A stretch of 40,000 bases of DNA from Chondrilla cf. caribensis (lineage: Eukaryota > Porifera > Demospongiae > Chondrillida > Chondrillidae), in NCBI GenBank assembly GCA_964020155.1, contig OZ026556.1, positions 1,157,501-1,197,500 on the forward strand. Direction: 5' to 3'. A program made the position numbers and the translations under genes. The notes beneath the pieces are model-generated. The model ran no database searches, was not told the DNA's origin, and saw only the letters and a list, made by a program, of their open reading frames with translations. Below, one piece after another: positions 26,281 through 40,000 of this stretch. Positions within the stretch are counted from its first letter, which is position 1. Each line of letters begins with the position of its first letter.

Positions 26281-27903
26281 CTGCTGCAAGGAAGTGCAAA
26301 GGGAGACATAACCGAAGACGCCCTAGTGTTTCTGGAGGACAAGGTACGAGTATAATAATATTATTATTTTATTAGTGGAACCTCCATGATTCAACAGCTC
26401 GATAATTCGACCCTTCTATAAATAATTCGACATTGTCTATAAACAGACCACATACTGAGACACGGACATTGCTAGTAATTATTTATAATACTCTAAAACA
26501 CTCCATAATCAGAAAGACTTTGTAGTCCGACTATATTTGTTTATACTTGAAGAGTGTCAGATTGTGAGATTCACTTAGACTCGCATTGTTGCAATGTTTT
26601 GACATAGGTGTGTGAGGTATTGACAATACCTCACACACCTATGTCAAATTGTAGGTTGTAATTTGCAAATTTTCAACATCATTTTCAATGTTCTTTCATT
26701 GTGCTTACATTATGGACAGTAATTTGCAGAATCATTTGATTTAAACAGTAGCTTATAATTATTTTACTGTATACTGTGTGCTACCCGTTAGGTATTATAC
26801 TGCAGACATATAAAAACATCAAAGGCAGCACTGGAGGTGCACCGATCAGTGATAATGTACTCATTGATGGAGACGAGAGGTGTGTTGAGTATGAAACAAT
26901 CACTTCATCGTCCAATGAGAATCAAGTGGAGGGCATTTACCAATATGTCCCTTCCTGTGTGAGTATACTGCTTGGCTTCTTATGCATATACTCACTCCAT
27001 TAAAATTAATGTTTTACTTCTTACTTTGTGTACCACCACTGCTAGTAGTAAAACCATGCTACCTCAGTCCATGAATATACATTTGTGTCTGTATCCAGTC
27101 TAAGACTATTATATGCTAGACATCAGAACTGCCTTGCAAATCTATACAATATCACTTTACCTTTTTTGTAATTATACTTCAAAAGTACATATTTGAATAC
27201 ATACACTCCATGTATATGTATATCACATTGATATAGAAAGAGAGGGTGAAAGGAGCTACAAAGAAGGTTGAAAGTGACGTTTATGCTGCTGCTGAGAGAA
27301 CGGTTTGTCCAGATGAGAACAGATACATATCCGTAGCTTTCAAAGTCTTGCTGCTTCTCTTTGCTCAGTATCAGAACTCCAGGAGCTCATCCGAGGAATT
27401 GCCATTTAAGGAACCATCTGCGCAGCTGGAGCAGTTGTATGATGATCTGGCAACCATGCAGTGTCTGGAAATACCAAGGAAATTCCTCAAGTTTGTTCAG
27501 TTTCTCCAATAGTTGTTGTTGTTGGCTGAAGTATGATTTAAAACGAGTTCTATTAATTTGTGTAGATTTGGCCACAATCTTGGTGCTGGTGAGTTTGGAG
27601 TTGTCTGTAAAGGAGAGTGGGTGACTCCTCTTGGTCCTCGGGAGGTGGCCCTCAAGGTGAGTCGTGACGATGTTCCAGGGGAAGAAAAGGTGAAGCTCCT
27701 TCAAGAAGCAGCTATAATGAAGCAGTTTTGTCACCTGAATGTAGTGAGGCTGTTGGGCACTATCACCATCAGTGACCCTGTGAGCTCAGAATGTACACCA
27801 CACATACACACTATGCAGTGTTTGTGGTAATTACAGCTCACAGGTAATCAACTACACACACACATGCACGCATGCACGCATGCATGGACACACACACACA
27901 CAC

Positions 27904-27934
<31 letters not shown>

Positions 27935-28629
27935 ACACACACACACATACAAAAGCACATACTCTTCATTCACATTGTACTTTACAGATTGTTCTTGTTA
28001 TGGAGTTCTTGAAGAATGGGTCATTGGAATCACATCTCGCTGGATTACCAAAAGAGTGTGTTTTTACATACTTATCTGAAATACATTACTGACCACCCCA
28101 TAATATCATTTGATGTATGGTTCATTTAAAATGTATGTCTATTAGGATGAGTGCGTCGATGAAGAAGCTGTTTATAAAGTTCTCTCGACAGATAGCAGAA
28201 GGAATGAAGTACCTCTCTGGTAAAGGATTCGTACATCGGGACCTAGCAGCAAGGAATGTTTTGCTGGCCCATGAGTACACATGTAAAGTGAGTTGTTATC
28301 ATATAACTATATTAATATAGATACATACATATAGTATTACGTATACATTTGTGCCAACATACACTGCTGATTGTGATGTATTTGTCATAATGTTTCTTTG
28401 TATGAGCATAGTGCAAAAGATGATCATCGTGTGTATGTGTTTGTTTAGTCTTGATGTGTTTGAATAGATCTCCGATTTTGGCCTATCTCGTAACCTCAAC
28501 GACAACACATACTACTTGGTAACTGGTGGAAAGGTACCATTAAAGTGGACAGCCCCCGAGGTGAGCCAATGTTCACATAGCTATGTGTTCCTGGGTATTA
28601 GCATGTTCAGTGTATGTAATTCAATCTTC

Positions 28630-28697
<68 letters not shown>

Positions 28698-28847
28698 TTT
28701 CAGGCTTTGTTCCATAAGAAATTCAGTAGTTGTAGTGATGTGTGGAGTTATGGGATGACATTATTTGAAATATGGTCCTTTGGAGAAAAACCATTCAAGG
28801 ATTTGTCAGTGCCAGAGGTATTGTATGCATATAATACACTTACACAT

Positions 28848-28915
<68 letters not shown>

Positions 28916-29337
28916 ACACACATTTACAAAGTTACTACAAACTTATTCGAATGCTGGTTTATGTGTCATGTGGACTCTGTGAGGCCATGCAAATTCATCA
29001 CACACACGCACACACACAGTATACGGATTCCTGTAATATTGTAGCCTTGAATCTCCCATTGTCCAGCTTATTGAATTATTGAGCTCAAAACTTAAGGGAG
29101 GGAACGATGATCATGATGAAGAACAGATTCTCTACTCCCCAAAAGATATTCCCAGTGACATCAATGCTCTGATGCTGACTTGTTGGTGAGTGTCTGGTGT
29201 ACGTACTAGTTTCAACATTTTTTCAGATCTACTATACGTACATCAAATTCCGTTTCACTTGTAGGCAAATCGACCATCACAAGCGACCATCGTTTGATGA
29301 TATTGTCTCTAGCATTCATTCCATTAGCATTTCTTGA
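23761..29337 (+). CDS. Receptor tyrosine kinase paralogue 2, 608 aa
   Basis: Exons: 23761-23855, 25378-25494, 25689-25834, 25954-25988, 26154-26343, 26792-26958, 27237-27490, 27566-27779, 27988-28055, 28146-28287, 28468-28560, 28704-28817, 29067-29185, 29265-29337; 1827 nt, in frame. Same plan as paralogue 1: signal peptide, six-cysteine ectodomain, TM helix (nine GTT valines plus three alanines), tyrosine-rich juxtamembrane part, C-terminal kinase domain. Catalytic set looks complete: GAGEFG P-loop, VALK Lys365, HRDLAARN with Asp461, DFG, TAPE. Differences: the juxtamembrane YQSY is LQTY and the exon 6 end reads PSC rather than PSY. Exon 13 must start at 29067 (after GTCCAG); the upstream TAG/CC acceptor would give an immediate frame break. 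Intron 1 carries a roughly 0.9-kb insertion absent from the paralogues. Ligand unknown. Confidence 0.9.
24282..25190. other. RTK2-specific insertion in intron 1
   Basis: Homology with RTK1 (17162) and RTK3 (32388) introns breaks after CCCACATTGG and resumes at about ACTTTTTAGCCTGCC. The insert opens with a run of 14 or more G, has a stem GTTTCTCC...GGAGAAAC near 24329-24356, and contains the nested hairpin element at 25015-25094. No convincing gene: the two open frames of 60-odd codons (24414-24608 plus, 24642-24830 minus) match nothing I recognise. Confidence 0.7.
25015..25094. mobile_element. 80-bp foldback MITE with perfect 19-bp inverted repeats
   Basis: The arms AGTCTCGCGTAGCCAGCCC (25015-25033) and its exact complement (25076-25094) enclose a second perfect stem CTTCCTTATTT/AAATAAGGAAG (25041-25064). 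A lone related arm, GTCTGGCTACGCGAGACT, occurs at 37226-37243. No coding capacity. Confidence 0.85.
26598..26648. repeat. Perfect 25-bp inverted repeat, 1-nt spacer
   Basis: Left arm 26598-26622 (TTTGACATAGGTGTGTGAGG...) and right arm 26624-26648 are exact reverse complements around a single A at 26623. It lies in RTK2 intron 5. RTK1 and RTK3 have one arm only at this place, so the second arm arose by inverted duplication in RTK2. Confidence 0.95.
28632..28922. repeat. Two (CA)n microsatellites flanking RTK2 exon 12
   Basis: CA tracts at 28632-28696 (intron 11, ending at the exon 12 acceptor) and 28851-28922 (intron 12). They bracket the 114-bp exon 12 closely; RTK3 has the same arrangement. 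Confidence 0.95.
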
Positions 29338-29785
29338 CTTTTTGCATAAAATTGTGATTAACATCGATTATTAAAATCTATACAGTACATCAATAATGAT
29401 CATTAATAATTACATTTAATAATAATGATGATAAAATTTATTACAATTATGCAACTAGTAGTCATGTTTGTGCTACACTGTTATACAGGTGAAACATCAA
29501 TTATAATATCATATATAATAAATAATAATATATAATAATATATCAATTATATAATACATAATTATTCCGCACATGAAATAAGATTAGTACTAATTAATCA
29601 GTTCAATTTACTAAGAAATAAGTATAACACTAGTACTTTCTAGTTTTTCTTAAAATAGCTATGGAGTATGAATATTGTACATAGACGTAACTGAATAAAT
29701 TGTCCATATTATACCGATGTATGGCATATGTCCATAGCACCACAGACACTGCAGAGTACCGACAACCTCCCTAGGAGGTCTTCTG
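29338..29785. other. RTK2 3' flank
   Basis: AT-rich, homologous to the RTK1 and RTK3 3' flanks, ending in a CCTCCCTAGGAGG palindrome that RTK3 shares (about 36890-36902) and RTK1 lacks. No gene seen. Confidence 0.6.
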
Positions 29786-30404
29786 GTCATATTTAAAGAC
29801 ATTGTAATCTGTCTATATTTGTTTCCTTGAAGAGTGTCAGATTGTATAAGGTTCTCTTATAGACTCACATTGTTGCAATGTTTTGACATAGGTGTGTGAG
29901 GTTAGGTTGAGGTTGTAATTTGCAAATTTTCAACGTCATTTTCAATTATGGACAGTAATTTGCAGAATCATTTGATTTAAACAGTAGCTTATAATTATTT
30001 TACTGTACTGTGTGCTACCCGTTAGGTATTATATACCAGAGGTATGAAACCATCAAAGGCAGCACTAGAGGTGCACCGATCAGTGATAATGTACTCGTTA
30101 ATGGAGACGAGAGGTGTATTGAGAATGAAACAATCACTTCATCGTCCAATGAGAATCAAGTGAATGGCATTTACCAATATGTCCTATGAATAGATGCATA
30201 TCCATAGCTTTCAAAGTCCCTCCGCTTCTCTTTGCTCAGTAGCAGAACTCCAGGAGCTCATCTGAGGAATGGCCATTTAAGGAACCATCTGCACAGCTGG
30301 AGCAGTTGTATGATGATCTGGCAACCATGCAGTGTCTGGAAATACCAAGGAAATTTCTCAAGTTTGTTCAGTTTCTCCAATAGTTGTTGTTGTTGGCTGA
30401 AGTA
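29786..30404 (+). pseudogene. Truncated RTK fragment (intron 5 to exon 7)
   Basis: Homologous to RTK intron 5, exon 6 (from 30026) and the second part of exon 7. Exon 6 stops at CAATATGTCCTATG and is joined directly to GAATAGATGCATATCC of exon 7, so the exon 6 donor, intron 6 and the start of exon 7 are deleted. The text then reads GCTCAGTAGCAG where intact copies have GCTCAGTATCAG, giving a stop. Homology ends at about 30404 in GGCTGAAGTAT, past the exon 7 donor. No signal peptide, TM or kinase domain, so it cannot make a receptor. Confidence 0.85.
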
Positions 30405-30423
30405 TATTATATTACTTATATTA

Positions 30424-31716
30424 TACTTATATTCTCCCTTATCCATATGTCTCTCAGTACAGGAAGCGGTGACAAGAGTGTGGGGTAAGTTGTCCCTTTG
30501 AATATCTGAACCCATGGTATGTAATACACCTACATACAGAGGTAGTACACATATTATATTCATGCATGTATACTGTATGTATATCGATATGCACCAAAAC
30601 ATAAATGTACAATAATATATACATACATACTGTTTGGAAACTTGTTAATCCACCATATTCCTTGAAAACAAATTGTGACCGATTAACAAGGAATTGCTGT
30701 ATATACAAACACCTCAACCCACCAATTTTCATCATTGTGACTGTACTCACACAAGCATTATACCAACAATATATTACTTCCGTATACAAATAATTATTAC
30801 CTTATTCAATGAAACAAAGTTTGAAATTGAAATTAACCTTTTTCTGCCAAGAGGAAACATAATCAACTGTTCCTATACTGAAACTCACCTTCAGTAAACT
30901 AGAAAGATACCTCACTCCCTTCCTTCCTCCATAGTGGTGTGTGACAACAATGACCTGGGATTGAGTGTAAAAGATGATATACAGTAGAACCTCATTAAGA
31001 CAAACACTCTTTCTCAAATTTCTGCTTAATACAAAATAATTTCCAAGCATCATTCAGTTTGCTGTAGTAGTGTACATTAGTAAGCCAATCCTGATAAGAA
31101 GAACATCTGATAACAAGAACTGATTTTGTGGGTCCCTTGTAGTTTGTCTTAAAGAGTTTCCACTGTAAGCTAGAATTACAGCTAACCTGATGTCGATAGC
31201 TAACATGTACAATACAGCACAACACGATACAGTGAACATGTTTGGTAAGGGTGATGGACCAATAAATGTTTGAATGATTGTATTTGGAATTGGAATCTTT
31301 TTTAACACGGGGAGGCCTTTAGCCTTGAAGGCTACTTCTCATTGTCATCGACTGAATTCGAACCATGTGAAGCGGCTCCAACCCATAACTTCAGCCAACA
31401 AAAGAATTGTGACTGTCATAATAGTAGCTAGGAATATGTACTTCAGCGTGTGATTGGGCGGCTACAGAACAAGAAGAAACTTGAACGGTTCTGCCACCTT
31501 ATGTCCGTTGGGAATTGGACCGCATTTGAGCCAATTGATAAATATGACTTTCAACTCCACCGAAGTTCGGATGAAAGAAGTCTGAAATTAGATTGAAATG
31601 GAGTTTGTGTTTCAAAAGTCGCTAGAACGTACGAAAAGAAAATTTACAAGAATACCATATACTGTGTACGTAGTTCCTTGTCGTGTTCCAAAACACCCCG
31701 GCGAAGTGGCAGCCAT
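30424..31716 (-). pseudogene. PIGA pseudogene, exons 1-4 only
   Basis: Copy of 15391-16511. Exon 1 copy 31716-31656 has a 4-nt insertion after the fifth codon (TCG/CCGG) and a further 3-nt insertion. Exon 2 copy 31592-31498 has lost its acceptor (TTTTAG to TTTCAA) and carries a net 4-nt insertion in the AQCLIANG segment. Exon 3 copy 30954-30889 is identical to the functional exon. Exon 4 copy starts at 30529 and is cut off at 30424, missing its last 17 nt and donor. Everything from exon 5 on, including the EX7E catalytic motif, is absent. It cannot encode a working transferase. Confidence 0.92.
30982..31165. mobile_element. MITE with CAGTAGAACC inverted repeats, dated by an empty site
   Basis: Starts TA/CAGTAGAACCTCATTAAG and ends CTTAAAGAGTTTCCACTG/TA, with inverted repeats of about 24 bp and four differences. 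The paralogous place in functional PIGA intron 2 (15960-15961) reads GATATA/AGCTAG with a single TA and no insert, so this copy landed after the block duplication and duplicated its TA target. The ends are of pogo/Tigger type. No transposase. Confidence 0.9.
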
Positions 31717-31859
31717 TTTGCCATAACAGGACATTGCGCAATATTAGCAGTGGATGAATCTTTTGGGCGTGGGCGTGGTGTCATATGGGAGATCTACAGA
31801 TCTATGGTTGCGCTGATAACTTGATCCAAGTTTGACGGCATAGTGACTCTTTGTGAGAG
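31717..31859. promoter_or_regulatory. Duplicated PIGA/RTK divergent spacer, now serving RTK3
   Basis: Copy of 16512-16646. It keeps GGGCGTGGGCGTGG (about 31765-31778, with GCGTGGGCG) and the run GATCTATGGTTGCGCTGATAAC up to the RTK3 start. Promoter function is inferred from position. Confidence 0.5.
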
Positions 31860-36446
<4,587 letters not shown>

Positions 36447-37172
36447 CGTTTTGCATAAAATCATGATTAATAATTATTAGAATTTGTACAGTACATCACA
36501 GTACATCACTAATGATCATTAATAATAATTATTATATTTAATAATGATGATGAGAATATTATTATTAGAATTATGCAACTAGTAGTCATGTTTGTGCTAC
36601 ACTGTTATACAGGTGATCGAAACATCAATTATAATATTATGCATAATAAATAAGAATGTAATAATATATCAATTATAGAAAAACATAATTATTCCGCATG
36701 TGAAATAAGCTTAACACTAATTAATCAGTTCAATCTACTAAGAAATAGGTTCTAGTTTTTCTTAAAAATTAATATAGCTATGGATTATGAATATTGTACA
36801 TAGACGTAACGGAATAAATTGTCCATATGGGTGTATGGCATATGTCCATAGCACCACAGACACTGCAGAGTACAACAACCTCCCTAGGAGGTGTATTGGC
36901 CATATTTTTGTAGATTTGGGAAGTGCTATATATATATATGACTAAAATTTTGACCTCAGTACAATTGCAACTTGCTAACGAGTTTATAAACCCCAGTTAG
37001 TACAGACACCTCACTTAGTCCTTATAACAACCACTACCAGCAAATACCTCTGGTAAGAAGCACAGATTTGGTGTACCCTCAAGATATATGCCACTTCCTT
37101 ATGTTTCATGTATATTGAAAGCCCCACCCTCCTCAGATACCGTCTGGACATCTGAGGAAACGTCTGTGGTGT
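36447..37172. other. RTK3 3' flank and intergenic region
   Basis: Up to about 36905 this is the common AT-rich RTK 3' flank. From 36990 to 37078 lies the dispersed repeat shared with 8526-8620. No exon recognised, although a 5' exon of the two-kinase gene downstream cannot be excluded. Confidence 0.5.
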
Positions 37173-37243
37173 CACGTGGCCTACACATGGTTACTCTGTT
37201 GTAACCATGTGTGGGACACGTGCGAGTCTGGCTACGCGAGACT
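37173..37243. repeat. Inverted repeat plus solo foldback arm
   Basis: The arms CACGTGGCCTACACATGGTTAC (37173-37194, written here in two parts: CACGTGGCCT, ACACATGGTTAC) and 37201-37222 pair with three differences around TCTGTT. Directly after follows GTCTGGCTACGCGAGACT (37226-37243), an arm-like match to the MITE at 25015. This looks like transposon debris just upstream of the two-kinase gene. Confidence 0.75.
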
Positions 37244-37327
37244 GAGTCAACCTGGTGCACGCGACCCAGTGTATGTAGTACATGTGGTTTCTGGATCGAA
37301 GGGCTCAAATTGGGCGGCCAAGAAGAG

Positions 37328-39783
37328 ATGGGGCAACTTCTTGCCACTCTTTTCTCCCCTCCGCCGGATCAATTACGACTCGAGGAGGTCATTACTCGTG
37401 GGAAATACGGCGAAGTTGTTAGAGGTACCCTGGGGAGAAGACCCGTGGCCGTAAAGAAGTTTAATGGAGTGTTATTGGACTCGATTTCCCGTGGAAATGG
37501 AAGAAATATGGAAGCCTCCGCGTCGGCCTTTAGGAAGGAGTACGAGATCTTGATAACCGCCAATGTTCCACACATGGTGGAGCTACTGGGTATCTACAGG
37601 GACCCGACTGAAGGCGGGTGCGTTCTGTTGGTGATGGAGTGGATGTACCAGACATTGGAGAACTACCTTGAAGTGAACAAGAATACGTTGTCGACACAGA
37701 AGAAGATGAACATCTGCTATAAGGTGAGCCATACTAGTTATCCACGGATCATAGGCTGAATAGTATGTTGCAGATTTTTTACCATTTCATTTCTTTTGTT
37801 CTTTTTTACGATGTGGATGCAATTCAACCACAGTTGATATGAAAGAATTGAATATGCTTAGTGTCACACTTGAGTGTTTATTGCAAGTGTGAATACGCTC
37901 TATCAAATGATTGTACTTACTATGTGTATATTTGTGGAGGAGTAACGAATTTACGGACCACTGACCCAAGGGTGGTGAAAGCATTACTCTTGTGTACATA
38001 CGTACGCAGTAACTTGCTTACCTTTTCAGAAAGAGATGTCAAAAGTTTTTAATTGGAAAGATCAGCTACTATTTCTTTTGAAGGTCTTGGTTAGTGTTGT
38101 TGGAAACAAATTTTGTCCAAGAAGAAAGTTAGGGTGTGTTCAATGTTTGGGGCGATGAACAAGGCTTACATCCGCACACTTATTGAAAGTTGTTTGCACA
38201 CATGGGTACTTCTAGGTGGATGATGATCAGCTCCTTCACTTGTTGTCCACCTCGATTGATGTCTCTACCCCATATCCCTGCAATCCTGCATGAGGTGCTG
38301 GACAATATAAACTGACCTTTCGGGTTATATAAAGTGTAGGCCTCGAGTCGTGAATTTAGTTACTTTCTGTTGTTGATACGATTCTTGGTAGGAGTTGCTG
38401 TACATACAATACAAATTCGGCTTCCATCTTTGTCTGGATCAAAATTTGGTTGTCTAGCCCTGTATACCAATATTGTTGGGTGTACATATGTGTGAGTTCC
38501 CGGGCACATGCACTTATTACTATTTTCCATGTACAGTGGTATGTGGTTTCTCCATTGCTACTCGCCCATTTAGTGTGGGAGGCTGATGCAACATCCTAGA
38601 GGTGATATTTGATAATCTATTCATATGCCATACAGCCAAGGGTAGAACAGAATGGAATGGAATGTTTGGGTGACCTGGAACGAGGAACTCACTGTACCCT
38701 ACCTCTTCCACCTTGTGCTAATGTGTGCTGTACATACACTGCACACTAGGTATACAGTATGTGTGTGGTGGGGTGGGGTAACTCGGAATGGACACAGTTA
38801 ACATTGAGCTATGGACAATAGTTACATACCTTGTTCTTTCAAGTTGACCCATTCTACTCTATGCATGTACAATTGTGTGTTCTATTATTGTGATTCTTCA
38901 ACTGAACTCATATCGCTAGTACCTATATACCTACTCTGCATACCTGGAATGTGCCTCTTCCATGTAGGCATCCCGTGGACTGTGTTTCCTGCACCAACAC
39001 AACCCTCAGATCCTTCACTGCAATTTAAGTGCAAAGAACATCCTTCTGAACGAAGACGGAAGCGTGGTGAAGATCAGTGACCTCGGCCAAGCAAAACACC
39101 ATCCATCCATCACCCATTACCTGTCCACCAAGGCTCCTGGCTGTGTACCGTACATGCCTCCGGAGTGTTTAGGAGACAATCCACATTTCACTGATAAGGG
39201 AGACACCTTCTCCTTCGGGGTGGTGATGCTTCAGGTGTCCACTCAAGAACCTCCATCCTGTGGGTTGGACAACATTCAAGCAAAACCAGAAACAGAGCGT
39301 CGCGCTAGAGACCTCGCAAAGCTGTCGAATTTTCATGCCCTGAAGCCACTCATCGTTCTCAGTTTGAACAGCCGTCATCTCAGACCAGACGCGGAGGTCA
39401 TTCGGGACACACTGGGGTTCCTTGTTGACAATCCTTTGCATGTCGGGAGCGTCATCAGTCGTGGGGCCTACGGAGAGGTGTCCAGAGGGAGTCTTGGAAG
39501 CAGACCTGTTGCGGTGAAGAAGATCCACCAGATTCTGCTGGATGCAGCCGCTGAGAGCGAGCAAGCTCTGGAGGCCGTCCTTCTGGCATTCAGGCGAGAG
39601 TGTGAGATTCTGAGGAGTGCAAGGAATCCCCACGTTGTCGAGTTCCTGGGTGTGTTTGAAGAAGAAGCTCCAGGTAAAGGGGAGCTGTTGGTGATGGAAT
39701 TGATGAACCAGACGCTAGAGAAGTTCCTGAAAGACCGCAAGGGGTCCGTTCCACTGGGTAAACAGTTTGATATCTGGTACCAG
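37328..39783 (+). CDS. Two-kinase-domain protein (first domain HCN/DLG), partial at right edge
   Basis: Two exons seen, both phase 0: 37328-37723 (132 codons) and 38968-39783 (272 codons); the last donor is at 39784 and the gene continues outside the window. The start ATG 37328 (MGQLLATLFSPPP) is a guess; the frame is open upstream to an ATG at 37211, through transposon debris. Kinase domain 1: P-loop RGKYGEV (24-30), VAVKK Lys43, HRD replaced by H149-C150-N151 (HCNLSAKN), DFG replaced by DLG (170-172), MPPE near 196. After it, a linker leads straight into kinase domain 2: RGAYGEV, VAVKK, LVMELMNQTLEKFL; its catalytic loop lies beyond the window. Both halves share wording (RGxYGEVxRGxLGxRPVAVKK), so they arose by internal duplication. 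The family is probably TKL-like or a sponge-expanded kinase group; I cannot name it. Domain 1 lacks the catalytic Asp and is predicted inactive. Confidence 0.82.
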
Positions 39784-39802
39784 GTGAGAAGGCAGTACAG
39801 TA

Positions 39803-39967
39803 CAGTGAATAACTCGTTAATCTGCCGCAATTCATTTTCAAAGAATATGGTGGATTAACAAGTTTGGCGGATTAACTGGATATTTATTGGTACTTGTACA
39901 GTACATTATTATTAGTACTGGGAAATTGTGGTGGATAAAGCAGTGGCAAATTGACGAGAATTCACTG
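39803..39967. mobile_element. MITE, CAGTGAATAACTC inverted repeats, TA target
   Basis: Starts TA/CAGTGAATAACTCGTTAATC and ends GACGAGAATTCACTG/TA. It closely matches the element at 2108-2284, including ATGGTGGATTAAC and CTGGGAAATTGTGGTGGAT. It lies 19 bp into the intron after exon 38968-39783 of the two-kinase gene. Confidence 0.8.
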
Positions 39968-40000
39968 TATGTGTGACAGATTGATAATCATCGAGTTTGA

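Overview
The window is animal nuclear DNA, most likely from a sponge or similarly early-branching metazoan. The evidence is multi-exon genes with GT-AG introns (down to 58 nt), an animal adaptor gene of the SKAP type, receptor tyrosine kinases, PIGA, very abundant (CA)n microsatellites, TA-flanked miniature transposons, and a retroelement protein of a type I associate with sponges and cnidarians. The sponge assignment is inference. I rebuilt seven gene models by hand from splice sites and reading phase. The six complete ones each close in frame from ATG to stop.

Layout, left to right. (1) 181-3254 (+): a secreted PHB-depolymerase-like esterase, 9 exons, 358 aa. (2) 4327-9295 (-): a SKAP-like adaptor with an N-terminal helix, repeated tyrosine motifs, a PH domain and an SH3 domain, 514 aa. 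Its 58-nt first exon lies beyond a 3.4-kb repeat-rich intron. (3) 9551-16511 (-): PIGA, the catalytic subunit of the first step of GPI-anchor synthesis, 12 exons, 450 aa. (4) 16647-21260, 23761-29337 and 31860-36446 (+): three tandem paralogues of a small receptor tyrosine kinase, each 14 exons (610, 608 and 604 aa), with a compact six-cysteine ectodomain. (5) Between them: a decayed retroelement (22011-23343), a truncated kinase fragment (29786-30404), and a broken copy of the first four PIGA exons (30424-31716). (6) 37328-39783 (+), running off the right edge: a protein with two consecutive kinase domains.

The main story is a segmental duplication. PIGA and RTK1 are divergent neighbours only 135 bp apart. 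The block holding PIGA exons 1-4, this spacer and the kinase was copied, so RTK3 sits beside a dead PIGA 5' end and inherits the same spacer. RTK1, next to the intact PIGA, has lost the catalytic Asp of HRD (HRN) and the first P-loop glycine; RTK2 and RTK3 keep both. The first kinase domain of the rightmost gene also lacks the HRD Asp. Other notable points are a 39-bp tandem array that multiplies the 3' splice site of PIGA exon 7 in frame, a triplet-repeat transmembrane helix whose length is the same in all three receptors, and a TA-flanked miniature transposon whose empty site is visible in the paralogous copy.
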